This document shows, one piece after another, positions 46,840 through 57,000 of a DNA stretch of 64,000 bases (position 1 is the stretch's first letter; each line of letters opens with the position of its first letter). Location: assembly GCA_003116995.1 (NCBI GenBank), contig BDSL01000073.1:186001-250000 (forward strand). The letters are read 5' to 3'. Both the position numbers and the translations under genes were made by a program. Source of the stretch: Yamagishiella unicocca (lineage: Eukaryota > Chlorophyta > Chlorophyceae > Chlamydomonadales > Volvocaceae). The notes beneath the pieces are model-generated. The model had not been told where the DNA came from, searched no databases, and saw nothing but the letters and a program-made list of their open reading frames with translations.

Positions 46840-49800
46840 TTATACGACACGCGCCGTCATCACCTGCGTCATCGTGCCGCCTCCGTCATCCCCGTCAGCA
46901 CGGCCGTACGGCACGTTATCGCCGAAGAACCTCCCGCCGCCGCTGCCGCCGCCAGGGGCCCCACTGCCGCCACCGCCTGCCGGCGGCATCACCAGCTCGC
47001 GCTGCTGCTCCTGCACCACCCCGGCCCGCTCGCGCCTCGCCGCCTCCGCCAGCTGCAGCTGCTTGGCTCGCAGAAGCGAGGTGAGGTAGTACTGGTTGAG
47101 CTCGGGGCGCAGCTGGTCCTCTGGCTTGTGGAGCAGGTCTGCAGGGGGGCCAGAGACGAACCGGTGAACCGTTTATTTGTGGGCCTTGTATTTGTCGACC
47201 CTTTATTTGTGGGCCTTGTATTTGTCGACCCTTTATTTGTGGGCCTTGTATTTGTCGACCCTTTATTTGTGGGCCTTGTATTTGTCGCTCCGACAAATAA
47301 ACGGCACGAGGCACTACTACCAGTCTGGGACAAATTCCGGAGGACGCTACACCCCACGATCCCGCCTCCGAGCATCCCCTCCTCTTATCCCTGGGTCCTC
47401 GAATACACCCCCCCGTGCCTGCCTGTCCCCCTCCCTACCCTCCCGCTCTCCATCCAGGCTTTTTTCCCCCTTTGTCGACTGGCCCGCGCGCCGCGCGTCC
47501 TCCCCTCCACTCACCTCGCTCCAGCTCCTTCTGCTTCTTCAGCAGGATTGAGGAGCCGGCCTGCTCCACCGCGTGGGTCACGTAGCCAACCGCAATGCCC
47601 GCCACCGTCACCAGACTGCGAGCTTGGGGGTTGGTGGGGTACCTGTGGGCGACGGCCGGATGAGTGGGGGAGTGGGACGAGTGGGACGAACGGGACAGTG
47701 GGATGAGTGGGGCGCATGGAGTGGTACGTGGGGTGGAGGAGTTGAGGGCCCTTACCAGGGTTTGACGAAGTCCGTTATGGGGAGACACATGCTACTGGCA
47801 CGAGCCAGTACGACAAGTAACGAAATCGAATCGAATCGAATCGAATTGAAATCGGCCCTATGTCCCCTGCAGGCCTGCTCGCCGCCCTCCCCTCACTGGG
47901 TAGCCGGTGGGCCCCTAGAGATCCCCACAGCAGGAAAACAACAGCTCCACCTTTGGGGAGTGTACGATTGTGTACGGCAGCGAACAATCCCCAACAATAG
48001 CTGGTGGGTGCGTACGCTGACAAGGGCGCAGGGCCGTGCACTTGCACGGCCGCCCCCAACCCAGCCATGCCGTACTAACCATGCGTATCCGATGAGCCCG
48101 CCGGCCGCCGCGCCGCCCATGACCTTGTTTAGGAAGTCCTTCTTGCCACCCCGGACTTCGCACATGCCGGCCTGCGTGCGGGGGCGTGGGGGCGGGTGGG
48201 GGTGCGGGGACGTGGGGGCGGGTGGGGGTGCGGGGACGTGGGGGCGGATGATGGGATGGAGGGCAAGAAGGACTTCCTAAACAAGGTCATGGGCGGCGCG
48301 GCGGCCGGCGGGCTCATCGGATACGCATGGTTAGTACGGCATGGCTGGGTTGGGGGCGGCCGTGCAAGTGCGGATGATAGGGTGGACGATGACGGGTAAG
48401 CCATCAGCCTGCCTCGCCCCCAGCGAAACCGCAAATGCGCCCTGCCTCACCTCCTGTTCTGCCTCCATCAGCGCCGCCTCATCAGCGCCCTTTGTGACAC
48501 TCATCCGTCTCCGGGCCCACCCCTCCGGCCCTCTTTATCACTCCTACTTGCCGGCTAGTTTCTTCCCTCCGTTTCCTATGTCATGTAACCGGGGTCTTTT
48601 CCCCCCACCTCCTCCGGCCCTCGCCCAAACATCCCCTCTCCCTGCTCCCGCCCTCGGCCCCTCAGTGCCAACCCACGGGCTTCCTCTCCTCCCCTTCCCC
48701 TAGTACTCTTTCCCCCTCCCCCTCCGACTCTCCCCCCTTTTCCCGCACACTTCCCACGTCGAGCAACCGGTTCCTTTTTGTTACTCCCCCCGCACCTCCA
48801 CTGCGTCCATGAGGTAGGTCCCCGCAGCGAACGCCGCCGTGTCCTTAGCCACCCTGGTCCCCAGCATCCGCATGCGGGTGCGTTGAGACCACTCGTCGGC
48901 GTACCACTCGGGCACACCCGCGACACCGGCCGCAGCCGCCTGGTGAAGGGGCAAGAGGAGACCCGGTGCGGAGGGGGGGAGGAGAAGACCCGGTTACTCG
49001 ATGTGGTAAGTGTTGTAGCTGGCGCATAGGCTTCGGACACCTGGTTACGTGCGCATGCTGGAGCACTTGAATTGAAGTTGAAGCCTCAGGCAGGCAGGCA
49101 GGTGGTTTGCCAGTGGGCACGGGGTTGCGTAGGCACGTGTGGTGGCGATGGCCCACCAGCAGCTGGGGATTGGGTTCTAGGGCATGAGTCAGCGGCGCCC
49201 AATCACACGGAAACCGCACGTGCCAAGGTAGTACGGCAAGCTGAGCACCAAGGGTCGGTCCCTAGGCGCCTAGCAGCCACCACGCCGCTCTTTGTGTGTC
49301 CGGGCCCATTCCAATGACGGGAGGTGCGCCCTTCTGTTCAAAGTGCGCTTCGCTGCCGCACTGCACTGCTGCGTTAGTAAGGGGCCGTACCTCTGCACGC
49401 GGCGGGTTGGTCCATGCCCTCAGCAGCGCCACCACCCCCGAGTTGAAGATGACGTTGGACGCCTTGTTGAGCTGCTGAGACCAGAAGGGGGGTTCCGCGT
49501 CGCTGATGCCCAGGGCCGCAGCAGCAGCAGCAGCCTGCGGAGGCCGCCAGCGAAGCCGGGTAGGGGATGGTTCGACGCGGGTGGGATCACGCAAACCTGC
49601 GCACGCGTGCGCGTGCGCAGACGCACTGATAGCCCCTTAGTCTGCCCTTACATCACTGGCGCCGCAGAAGCAAGGCGACAAAGTAAGGCCTTCGGGTTTC
49701 GATGCGAGCAGCGCTTGGGGGCAATGGTTGCGCGGCGGTTTGCAAGTGAGCGCAAGGTTTGCAAGTGAGGGGCGAGCAACGTGAGTGCTGCACCTGCTGC

Positions 49801-49865
49801 TGCGGCGACGCCACAGCTCCGGAGTCTCCGTCGTCCCCCAAAGTTAGCTCTGTGGATTTCGACAT
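46840..49865 (-). CDS. small four-helix membrane protein, PRAT/Tim17-like candidate
   Basis: Six exons read on the minus strand: 49865-49794, 49534-49391, 48939-48796, 48171-48080, 47642-47515, 47138-46840. Phases agree and the sum is 879 nt (292 residues). Four short, small-residue-rich hydrophobic segments sit at about residues 49-65, 102-118, 133-151 and 160-177. D132 followed by six residues, GG (139-140), three residues and G144 matches the second half of the PRAT signature of Tim17/22/23, OEP16 and complex I B14.7 proteins. An Arg lies five, not four, residues before the Asp, so the match is imperfect. A Gln/Ala-rich N-terminus precedes helix 1; a helical Lys/Glu-rich segment and a Gly-rich tail follow helix 4. 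If the family call is right it acts in a mitochondrial or plastid membrane, in protein import or complex assembly. The exon model is much more secure than the function. It diverges from the FAD synthetase gene. Confidence 0.75.
47169..47304. repeat. 30-bp tandem array bounded by 12-bp inverted repeats
   Basis: CCGTTTATTTGT (47169-47180) and ACAAATAAACGG (47293-47304) are perfect inverted repeats. Between them lie about four 30-bp copies (TTTATTTGTGGGCCTTGTAT at the start, ending TCGACCC), the last cut short. The unit lies in intron 5 of the PRAT-like gene, 31 bp before the acceptor for exon 6. It looks like a miniature mobile unit with an internal array; no clear target duplication is visible. 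Confidence 0.85.
48039..48370. repeat. perfect 109-bp inverted duplication of an exon
   Basis: 48039-48147 and the reverse complement of 48262-48370 appear identical, with a 114-bp G-rich spacer. The left arm includes most of exon 4 of the PRAT-like gene, its GT donor and about 40 bp of intron. The right arm is the same sequence inverted, in intron 3. Confidence 0.93.
48178..48246 (+). repeat. G-rich 27-bp tandem repeat in hairpin spacer
   Basis: Two and a half copies of a unit containing GGGGACGTGGGGGCGGGTGG lie in the loop of the 109-bp inverted repeat. The plus strand could form G-quadruplexes. Confidence 0.85.
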
Positions 49866-50390
49866 CAGGATATGCAGATGGTATCAGGACACAGCGTCGC
49901 GAGTGCCAACGGGATGGTGCCGGTGCTCGGAAGTTGGCCGGCTCAGCGAGCCCTGGTGTTGGAATGGATTAGACTCCTTTACAAGAAATAATTTCACGGT
50001 ATGTGCATTGCCAATCAATATCTATATATCTTTAACCGGGCGCATGCGCCGTACAGTAAGACGGAAATTAGCTGTTCCCACGATCCACGGGTAGGAATGT
50101 GACTGCAGGGTGCTCTGTTATGATATCAAAAGGCCCTTGTATCACTTCTACATTTCCCTATCCTATTTCCGGAGGAAGGACGGTTCGTTGGTGCAATTCT
50201 GCTCTGCGCACACGAAAAAGACTGTGACCCATATCAATTTTTAACGTCCACTTCGTCTTCCTCAGCTTTAGTATGCGTACTAGTAGCTGTGCTGCGCTGA
50301 GCAGCTCGAGGCGGCTGTCGCAGCACCCCGGTGGACCGCAATCCTACCAACCCGCGCCCAGCAAGCCTTTCCCGCGATGGAGAACTGTAT
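49866..50390. promoter_or_regulatory. divergent promoter region of the PRAT-like and RIBF genes
   Basis: The 525 bp lie between two start codons facing away from each other (49865 minus and 50391 plus). A TATA-like CTATATATCTTTAA stands at about 50021. No other motif is secure; transcription starts are unknown. Confidence 0.55.
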
Positions 50391-53278
50391 ATGACGGCCA
50401 ATTATGTGCCAGCAGCTTCCGCGAAGGCATGGTGGCAACAGGTGAGGAAGGTGGTCCCCAGCACGGCCGGAGCCCAAGCTCCCGCTGCACCACAAGAAAC
50501 GCAAGCTAAATTCAGATGCGGCCGAGGACTGTCGCTAACCGACATCCCCCCCACTACATTGCTGGCAGCAGGCGCGTCGCCCGTTGCGTTCACCTACCCA
50601 TCCTGCGCGGCTGCAACTGCCCTGGTCATCGCCACTGGTACTTACAGCGCGCGATCAAGCAACACCGCAGCCACCGCCAGCGTCGTCTCTGACGGGAGGT
50701 CTAGCAGCAGCGTGACCAGTAACCTTGCGAGTGGGGAGGCCTCTGCCAATCGCAGCACATTGGCGCAGCCCACCCCACCCTCGTCCTGTGGCGGCAACGG
50801 CAATGACGTGGCGTCAGTTGCGCTCGTTGAGGACACCACAACCGACACCTGGCGCTCCTCGCTGAGGCGACCTGGTGAGGGGCGTTGTTGACAGGGACTG
50901 CGAGCCGAGGGGCACATGGGTCGGTGTCTGGCCGCCGTGCTTGAGCCGGCGGCACCTTTGCACCTACTGCTGTATCATCTCTCCTCTTTACCCTTACCCG
51001 GCGAACCCAGCTGCCGGCCGTATGCCTCGCCGCCCCCTTGCGACCCTCCCTTCCTCGCTAAGATCTCAGGGACAACGTCCCAGCGGCCGCAACGCCAAGC
51101 CTCAACTCCCACCGAAACCCAACCGCCAACCGCCAACTGCCAACTGCAGGTTCCGTCGTGGCCCTGGGCAAGTTCGACGCTCTGCACCGCGGCCACCGGG
51201 CGCTGGCGGCAGCGGCAGCGGCGCTTGCCCGGGAGATCGCCGTGCAAGCCGACCCAGCTGCCGGTGCCGCGGACCAGCAGGAGCGGCAGGAGCAAGAGGC
51301 CGCGTCGCCATCGCTGTCCTCACGACGGAGCGAAGCAGGCGGCGGTGCCAGCACCAGCACCTGTACCAGCACTAGCACTAGTGATAGCGACAGCGATAAC
51401 GACACCGCCGGTGAGGCGGTGCTGTTATCCTTCAGCGGCATGGGAGCCGTGCTCGGCTGGCCCAATCGGTTGCCGCTGACGGCGCCCCAGGACCGGGGGC
51501 GGGTGCTGGCGGGCTGGGCGGCGGCGTGCAGTGGCGGCGCCAGCGGCAGCGGCGCTAGTGGGCGCCCCCCACCGGCTGCGGCGCCGGCAGTGTCGCCACG
51601 GCTGCGAACCATGCCGTTCTCGCTAATCCGCGGCATGTCACCCGAGCAGTTTGTGGCGCTGCTGGCGAAGGACCTGGGCGCGGCGGGTGTGGTGGCAGGG
51701 CGCAACTACCGCTTCGGTGGGTGGAGGTTCGGGTCGGGTCTCGTGGAGGGTGGAGGGCTCAGCACGTAGCGCGATGTTGGCCATCAATTTGCTTGTTGCG
51801 CGTCTTCCTCCGCATACCCCTGCATTACGCTGCAGTAGCATGCGTTGGCTGCGTGTTTGTTTAGATGTTTGCTGTTGTGGACTATCGGGTGTTGTGGAGC
51901 ACTCGTCCAAGCGCGGCAATCATCGGACGTCTCCTTGCGGCTATCCCTCGCATGCGCTCATGCCCGCAGGTTACAAGGCCGCCGGCGATGTCGACACGTT
52001 GGTACGACTGGGGCGCCAATACGGCATGCGTGTCTCGATCGTGGACCTGGTGCTGCTGCCCGATCAGGCCCAGGCCAGCACCGCCGGCGCCACCAACAGC
52101 AGCGGCGCCGAGGGTGCTGACGCGCTGGTCGGTACGTCGGGCGGCAGCGGTGACGGCGCCTCGGCGGCAACAGCAGCGGCGTTCAGCGGCGGCGCGAGCA
52201 CGGACGCCGAGGTGCAGGACCTGGCGGCCGGCGGCGGCGGTGGTGATGATGGAGGCTCACGGGTGTCCTCGTCTCGGGTAAGCTCCGGAGCGCTTGGGGG
52301 CGGCGGGAGCATGAGGATTGGCCGCGACGTGTCTGTCAATGGGCTGCGGCGCTATCAGCAGCTTCAGGCTTACGCGACTCATTCCCCGGGGTTAGCAGGG
52401 CCCAGCATCCCCGGTGGGTTAACCCATCTCCACACACGGGTTTTCTTTAGATGGAAATCAATGACACTTAGGGGGGGGGGACGGCGTTCCGCTGAGTCCC
52501 TACCCCGAGATGTTGCCTGCCCCTAATGTTGCACGGGGGTTGTGGGAGTAGCTGGCTTCGACGTGTGGGTTCGGCACGGTGGCAGCGGCGAAGGGTGAAC
52601 TGCAGTGTTTGTTTAACGTGGTTTAAAACAAACTCTGTGGTTGTGTGCCGCGCCGTATCAAGGCCGGGCTGCAGTGTCCCGGGCAGCAAGTACAGGCGGG
52701 TTGAAGAGGGTATTTCCTCATCATCGCACTTTGGCATTTATCCATTGACTCCACACCTTCCCCTTTCCCCTGGCTGCCAGATTCGGGCGTTGCTGGAGAC
52801 CCGGCATGTGGAGAGCGTTGAGCAGCTGCTGGGGCGAAAGTATCGGCTGGTGTGCGACTTGGCGGCCGCGACTACCACGTCCCGCAACGACGCAATTGGA
52901 GGGCTGAGTGGCAGCGCCAATGGAAACACGGAACGCGATGTATGCGGCAAGATGAAGCTGACTCTGCCCTATGCATCATATCAAAACCAGCCTCCAGCGA
53001 ACGGCCAGTACCGGGCGCTGGTGCAGGTGATGGCCGGTGCGGCGGTCGCTGCAACTGGCGCTGTCGACATGAATTCGAGATCAGGTGCAGATGGGGTTGC
53101 ACATGAGGCCTTAGGGAAGGGTGCTGTCGCTGCTGCGGGGTCCAGTGGCCAGGCATGCGCCCTCGTCACGTTGAGCGATGCTGGACTAGAGGTCGAGCTG
53201 GGCGAGGCCAGTTTCAGAACAGCTGTCACCGAATCATCTGCGGCGCTGCTGTTGGTGGATTTCGATGCTTGTGGGTAG
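50391..53278 (+). CDS. RIBF: plastid FAD synthetase (RibF-type FMN adenylyltransferase)
   Basis: Catalyses FMN + ATP to FAD + pyrophosphate. Exons: 50391-50874, 51150-51716, 51970-52277, 52781-53278; phases agree and the sum is 1,857 nt (618 residues). The nucleotidyltransferase motif VALGKFDALHRGHRAL lies at about residues 164-179. FSGMGAVLGW follows, then SPEQFVALLAKDLGAAGVVAG-RNYRFG ending exon 2 (about 350), GYKAAGDVDTLVRL, and VSSSR-IRALLE across the last junction, equivalent to VSSTRVRQAL of plant RIBF1/2. There is no riboflavin kinase domain, as in plants. The first 160 residues, rich in Ser/Ala/Thr, would serve as plastid transit peptide plus linker. The protein is longer than plant RIBF (about 350) because of low-complexity insertions after the HRGH motif, before VSSSR and in the C-terminal domain. 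The start at 50391 is the only in-frame AUG upstream of the long frame; an extra 5' exon is possible. Confidence 0.88.
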
Positions 53279-54031
53279 ATGTCCTCAAGGTTCCCGGAGC
53301 ATCGGAATTGGAGTTGGGGGAAAAGGATGGAGGGAGCTCGCAGTGCATACTACGTTATATGTAATGGAATTATTCGTGAGTGGCCCCTCGAACATAAGGG
53401 TCATCGTTGCCCTGCGTACGTACGAACTATACTGTAAGCACTTCAAGCTTTCCGTCTCAGAAGAACAGTAAGGATTTACATACTAAGATTGCCTATGTTG
53501 ACACATCAGCTGCTTGACTTGTTTACAAACTAGCGCAGGAGTTAGGTTCCCGAACGTTGACCGTCACCGCGTATCTTGTCACTTACGGGCTATCCTAGGC
53601 ATTTTAACAGGATATCAATCCGAACAATGCGCATAGGATGAAATTTCCTGGCAGCGGGCCTGTGTATGCTGGGCAGTTACTCACGGGCTTTGCTTCCAAG
53701 CGTCAAGGGGCGTGGCGCGACCTAGGGGTGCACTGGCGAGCGGCTTAAATCTCAGGTGCGTCACATAAGCTCGTATGGGCATAATACAGCCAGGAATTCT
53801 AGCGCTTGCGTTTCGCCGGTGCATACGCTCCGTCATGCGACACAGCATGCCGCTGTGCAGAGCCCTCCCGCCCTCCCGCCCGCCCGTGCCATCGTCGTCA
53901 ACACTTTGCAGCGTCAGCAACATAACCCAGCTGACCGCCAAGCAGCACCGGGGCCAGCAGGGCCAGCTGACGCCGGACGCAGCAGCAGCGGCAGCAGCAG
54001 AGGCAGCCATACCGGGCGCCCAGCAGCCGCA
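53279..54031. other. intergenic region between RIBF and the EF-hand gene
   Basis: It holds the RIBF 3' end with its TGTAA and presumably the promoter of the EF-hand gene. No other feature is seen. Confidence 0.5.
53360..53364 (+). terminator. TGTAA poly(A) signal of the RIBF gene
   Basis: TGTAA lies 82 bases after the RIBF stop codon, a typical position for chlamydomonadalean nuclear genes. Confidence 0.7.
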
Positions 54032-57000
54032 ATGGCACACATGGGCCCTCGCGGCCTGCAGCCGGGTGTACGTGAGGACCCCCGGCTGGTGCGCGAGTCC
54101 GTGGAAAGCAGCCGCGCCAGCGTGAACATGGGTGAGCAGGGAGGCACGCGGCGCCGCGGGACGAACGTCCGGCCCCTGGGCCCTTCCCTAGCCCTTGCAC
54201 CTGCACGCTGGGCCGCGTGCTCCTCCCACAGCTGCCTCCTAGATCACCCAATCCTACAGCGCGCTGCACAGCGGCGGACGGGTCGTGGTGGTCGAGCGCG
54301 GGTGCTTCGTGGCCAGCGTTAGCGGCCCCGCTCCGTGCGCAATGTCCGTACGCCACGTGACCAGCAGTCCATCGAACTCGCAGCCCGTATGTTCGAACCC
54401 AGGTGCTGTGTGCAGCGTCGCAAGTGCGTCGTGATGCTCCGCCGCCCACACAACCCGGAGCCTTCCCGGCCCCCACGTCGCTCCATCCCCAGCAGCAGTT
54501 GGCAGCCCGTACTCGGACCCTGATTCACAGCGTACTGGCAGTCCATTCCCGTCCTACAGGATATTGTGTGCGCCGGCGTACAGGATCAGGATTTAGGACC
54601 GGATTTAGGCCTTGCACAGCGCGCCCGGGCATCCGCCGGCACCTCTCTCCACGGAGCACGTGCAGGTGTACGGAACTCCGCCCGCCGCTCGCCGTACCAA
54701 GCGCTGTGCCTGCGCCCCTTCCCCCACATACCCAACAGGTCGTATGTCAGCGTCCTACGCGGCACCGCCGGGGCCTGGAGCCGGCGGTGGTTATAATGTC
54801 GCCGGCGCTGGCGGCTACAATGCTGCCGGCGCTGGTGGCTACAATGCTGCCGGCGCTGGTGGCTACGTTGCCCCTGGCTACACTAACGCTGGCGCCGCCG
54901 GCTACACTAACGCCGGCGCTGGCGGCTATAATGGTGCAGGCTCCGGCACAGAATGGGTTCTGGAGCCCATCACGTGGGAGGGCCGTGGGTACCTGCTGGA
55001 CCGTCGTACGGGGGCGGTGTATGCGGAGACGGCGGAGGATCAGTACCCGGAGATGGTCGGCAGGTGGCAGGTGGGTTGATGAGGCTCACGCGCGGGCGTC
55101 TGGTGGATAAAGGGGGGAAGGGCAGCAGGTGGTTGGGCGCGATGGCGGGCAAACCGGAGCTGAATTGGGCGCGTGGGCGGGCGGAGCTTCTGCGCTGGAC
55201 GTAGGGAGGAAGGCGGCGAACCGGGCTCCGGAATGTGTGGCCTGCCAGTCCACAGCCCGCGTGGCAGTCAGTTATGCCCGCGAGGGGCCGATGGGTGTCC
55301 TGCTCCAGTGGCCTCGCTTGCTGGGTGACCTGCCCTCGGACTGCACGGCGTTTATTTGCTTCCTGTGCCTTCCGCCGCAGCCCGTACCGCGGCCCTATAC
55401 CCTCTTTTCGCTTCCAATCTAATTCCAATCCAATTTCCCAACTTGTTTTCCTTGCAACCGCGCCTCCCCACGCCACCCAGGACAACCGCGTGGTCCTCCG
55501 CTCCCGCAACGTGGTGGTGGACCTCTTCGCCGGCCTGGACCGCTACCTGCGGGAAAACAAGGTGGGGCGGGGCTGCTTGGGAGGAAGAGGTGGGCATGGG
55601 GAGGGTTGTGCAAGCGCGTGCAGTTGATGAGCGGTGATCAGGCGGGGCGGTTGCAGGAAGGTGCACCGTAAGGTCGGGGGGTGAAGTGCAGAAAAGAGCC
55701 GGGGGGACACAGCGCCGGTGTACAGGGGGACAATGGAAGGCACAGCACGAGGCGCACCGAGCTATGCCTTATCCTTATAACCCTTGCTGTCAATGGCCCT
55801 CGCTCCGCCGCAATCCCAGGTCAAGTTCAAGGACCTGTTTGACAGCTTCGACACCGACCGCAGCGGCACCCTGGAGATACGCGAGCTGGCCCAGCTGGTC
55901 AAGCAGCTGGTGTCAGGAGTCACCGTGGCGGAGCTCAAGTACATCATGGTACGCCGGTCCGAGAGACGGAGCCCTAACCTGCCTTGTATTCCCACTTCCA
56001 TTAATGATTCCCTCCGTGTAGCGTCCGTTTCGCCGCCCCCAGGGCCGTCCTCAGGGCCGTCCCGATCTGTCCCCGCCCCCCCTCCCCGCATTACACCAGG
56101 CCATGCTGGACAGCAGTGGCGATGGCCACGTCACCCAGCAGGAGTTTCTAGCCGCGGCCAAAGCCTCACTGGACGCCGCAAAGAAGCTCCAGGCGGAGCG
56201 AGGGGCGGGGGCGAGGGGCAACGCCAGCTCGGACGTGCAGGTGAGGCGAGCGCTGTGCTGACGGGGCGGGGGTGGCGACGACAGCACGAAACGCGTGGAC
56301 AGCTGAGGGCAGACCAAGGGCCAGTAAGCAGGAGTAGGGGTTGATAGGGGAGGAGTGGTATGGTGAAAGGACCATACGCGACACAAGCCGCGCCGTCCAT
56401 CCGGCCGGTCCATCCACCGTCCTTCACGTGTCCAACCGACCCGCGGGTCGCTCCGCCTCCGCACCCCAGGTGGTGCTGCGCCGCGTGACGGACTACCTGC
56501 GAGCCAACCGCGAGGACGCCCGCGGCGCCTTCGCCCGCTTCGACACCAACGGCAACGGCCGCCTGGAGCCGCGGGAGCTGGCGCAGTTCTTCGCTGCGGC
56601 AGTGCCGGGGCTGGGGGAGACGCAGCTGAGGTACCTGCTGGCGCATATGTACGAGTAAGTCCACAACAGGGGTGCCGCACCGTGGGGGCCACCTGTAGGG
56701 AATGTATACACGAGGGAAGGAATAGGGTGATGGAGGACGACGCGGGGCGGCCGGAGCGCTGCACGGACAGAAGCGCGCGGCCGCACAGGGGCAGGCAAGG
56801 CTAGTGTGCTGCAGAGGGAAAGGGCGAGTGGCCAGCCAGTAGTACAGGGAAAACATTATTCGCGGCTCGGCCTACTGGCCGTCGCATCCAAGGCTTTATA
56901 TCCGATCCCGATCACTCCAGGTTGGACGCCAACGGCGACGGCACCGTGAGCTACCCGGAGCTGCTACACGCGCTGCGGGCGGCGGAGGTGACGCGGGGCC

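Noticed and set aside
46989..47375. ORF with NTRPTNKGST repeats as a coding repeat protein
   Set aside because: The repeats are the intronic 30-bp array read through. The real coding frame starts at 47138, after a CAG acceptor, in another frame.
48262..48370. Plus-strand KKDFLNKVMGGAAAGG frame as a second PRAT-like gene
   Set aside because: It is only the inverted copy of one exon; no other exon exists on that strand.
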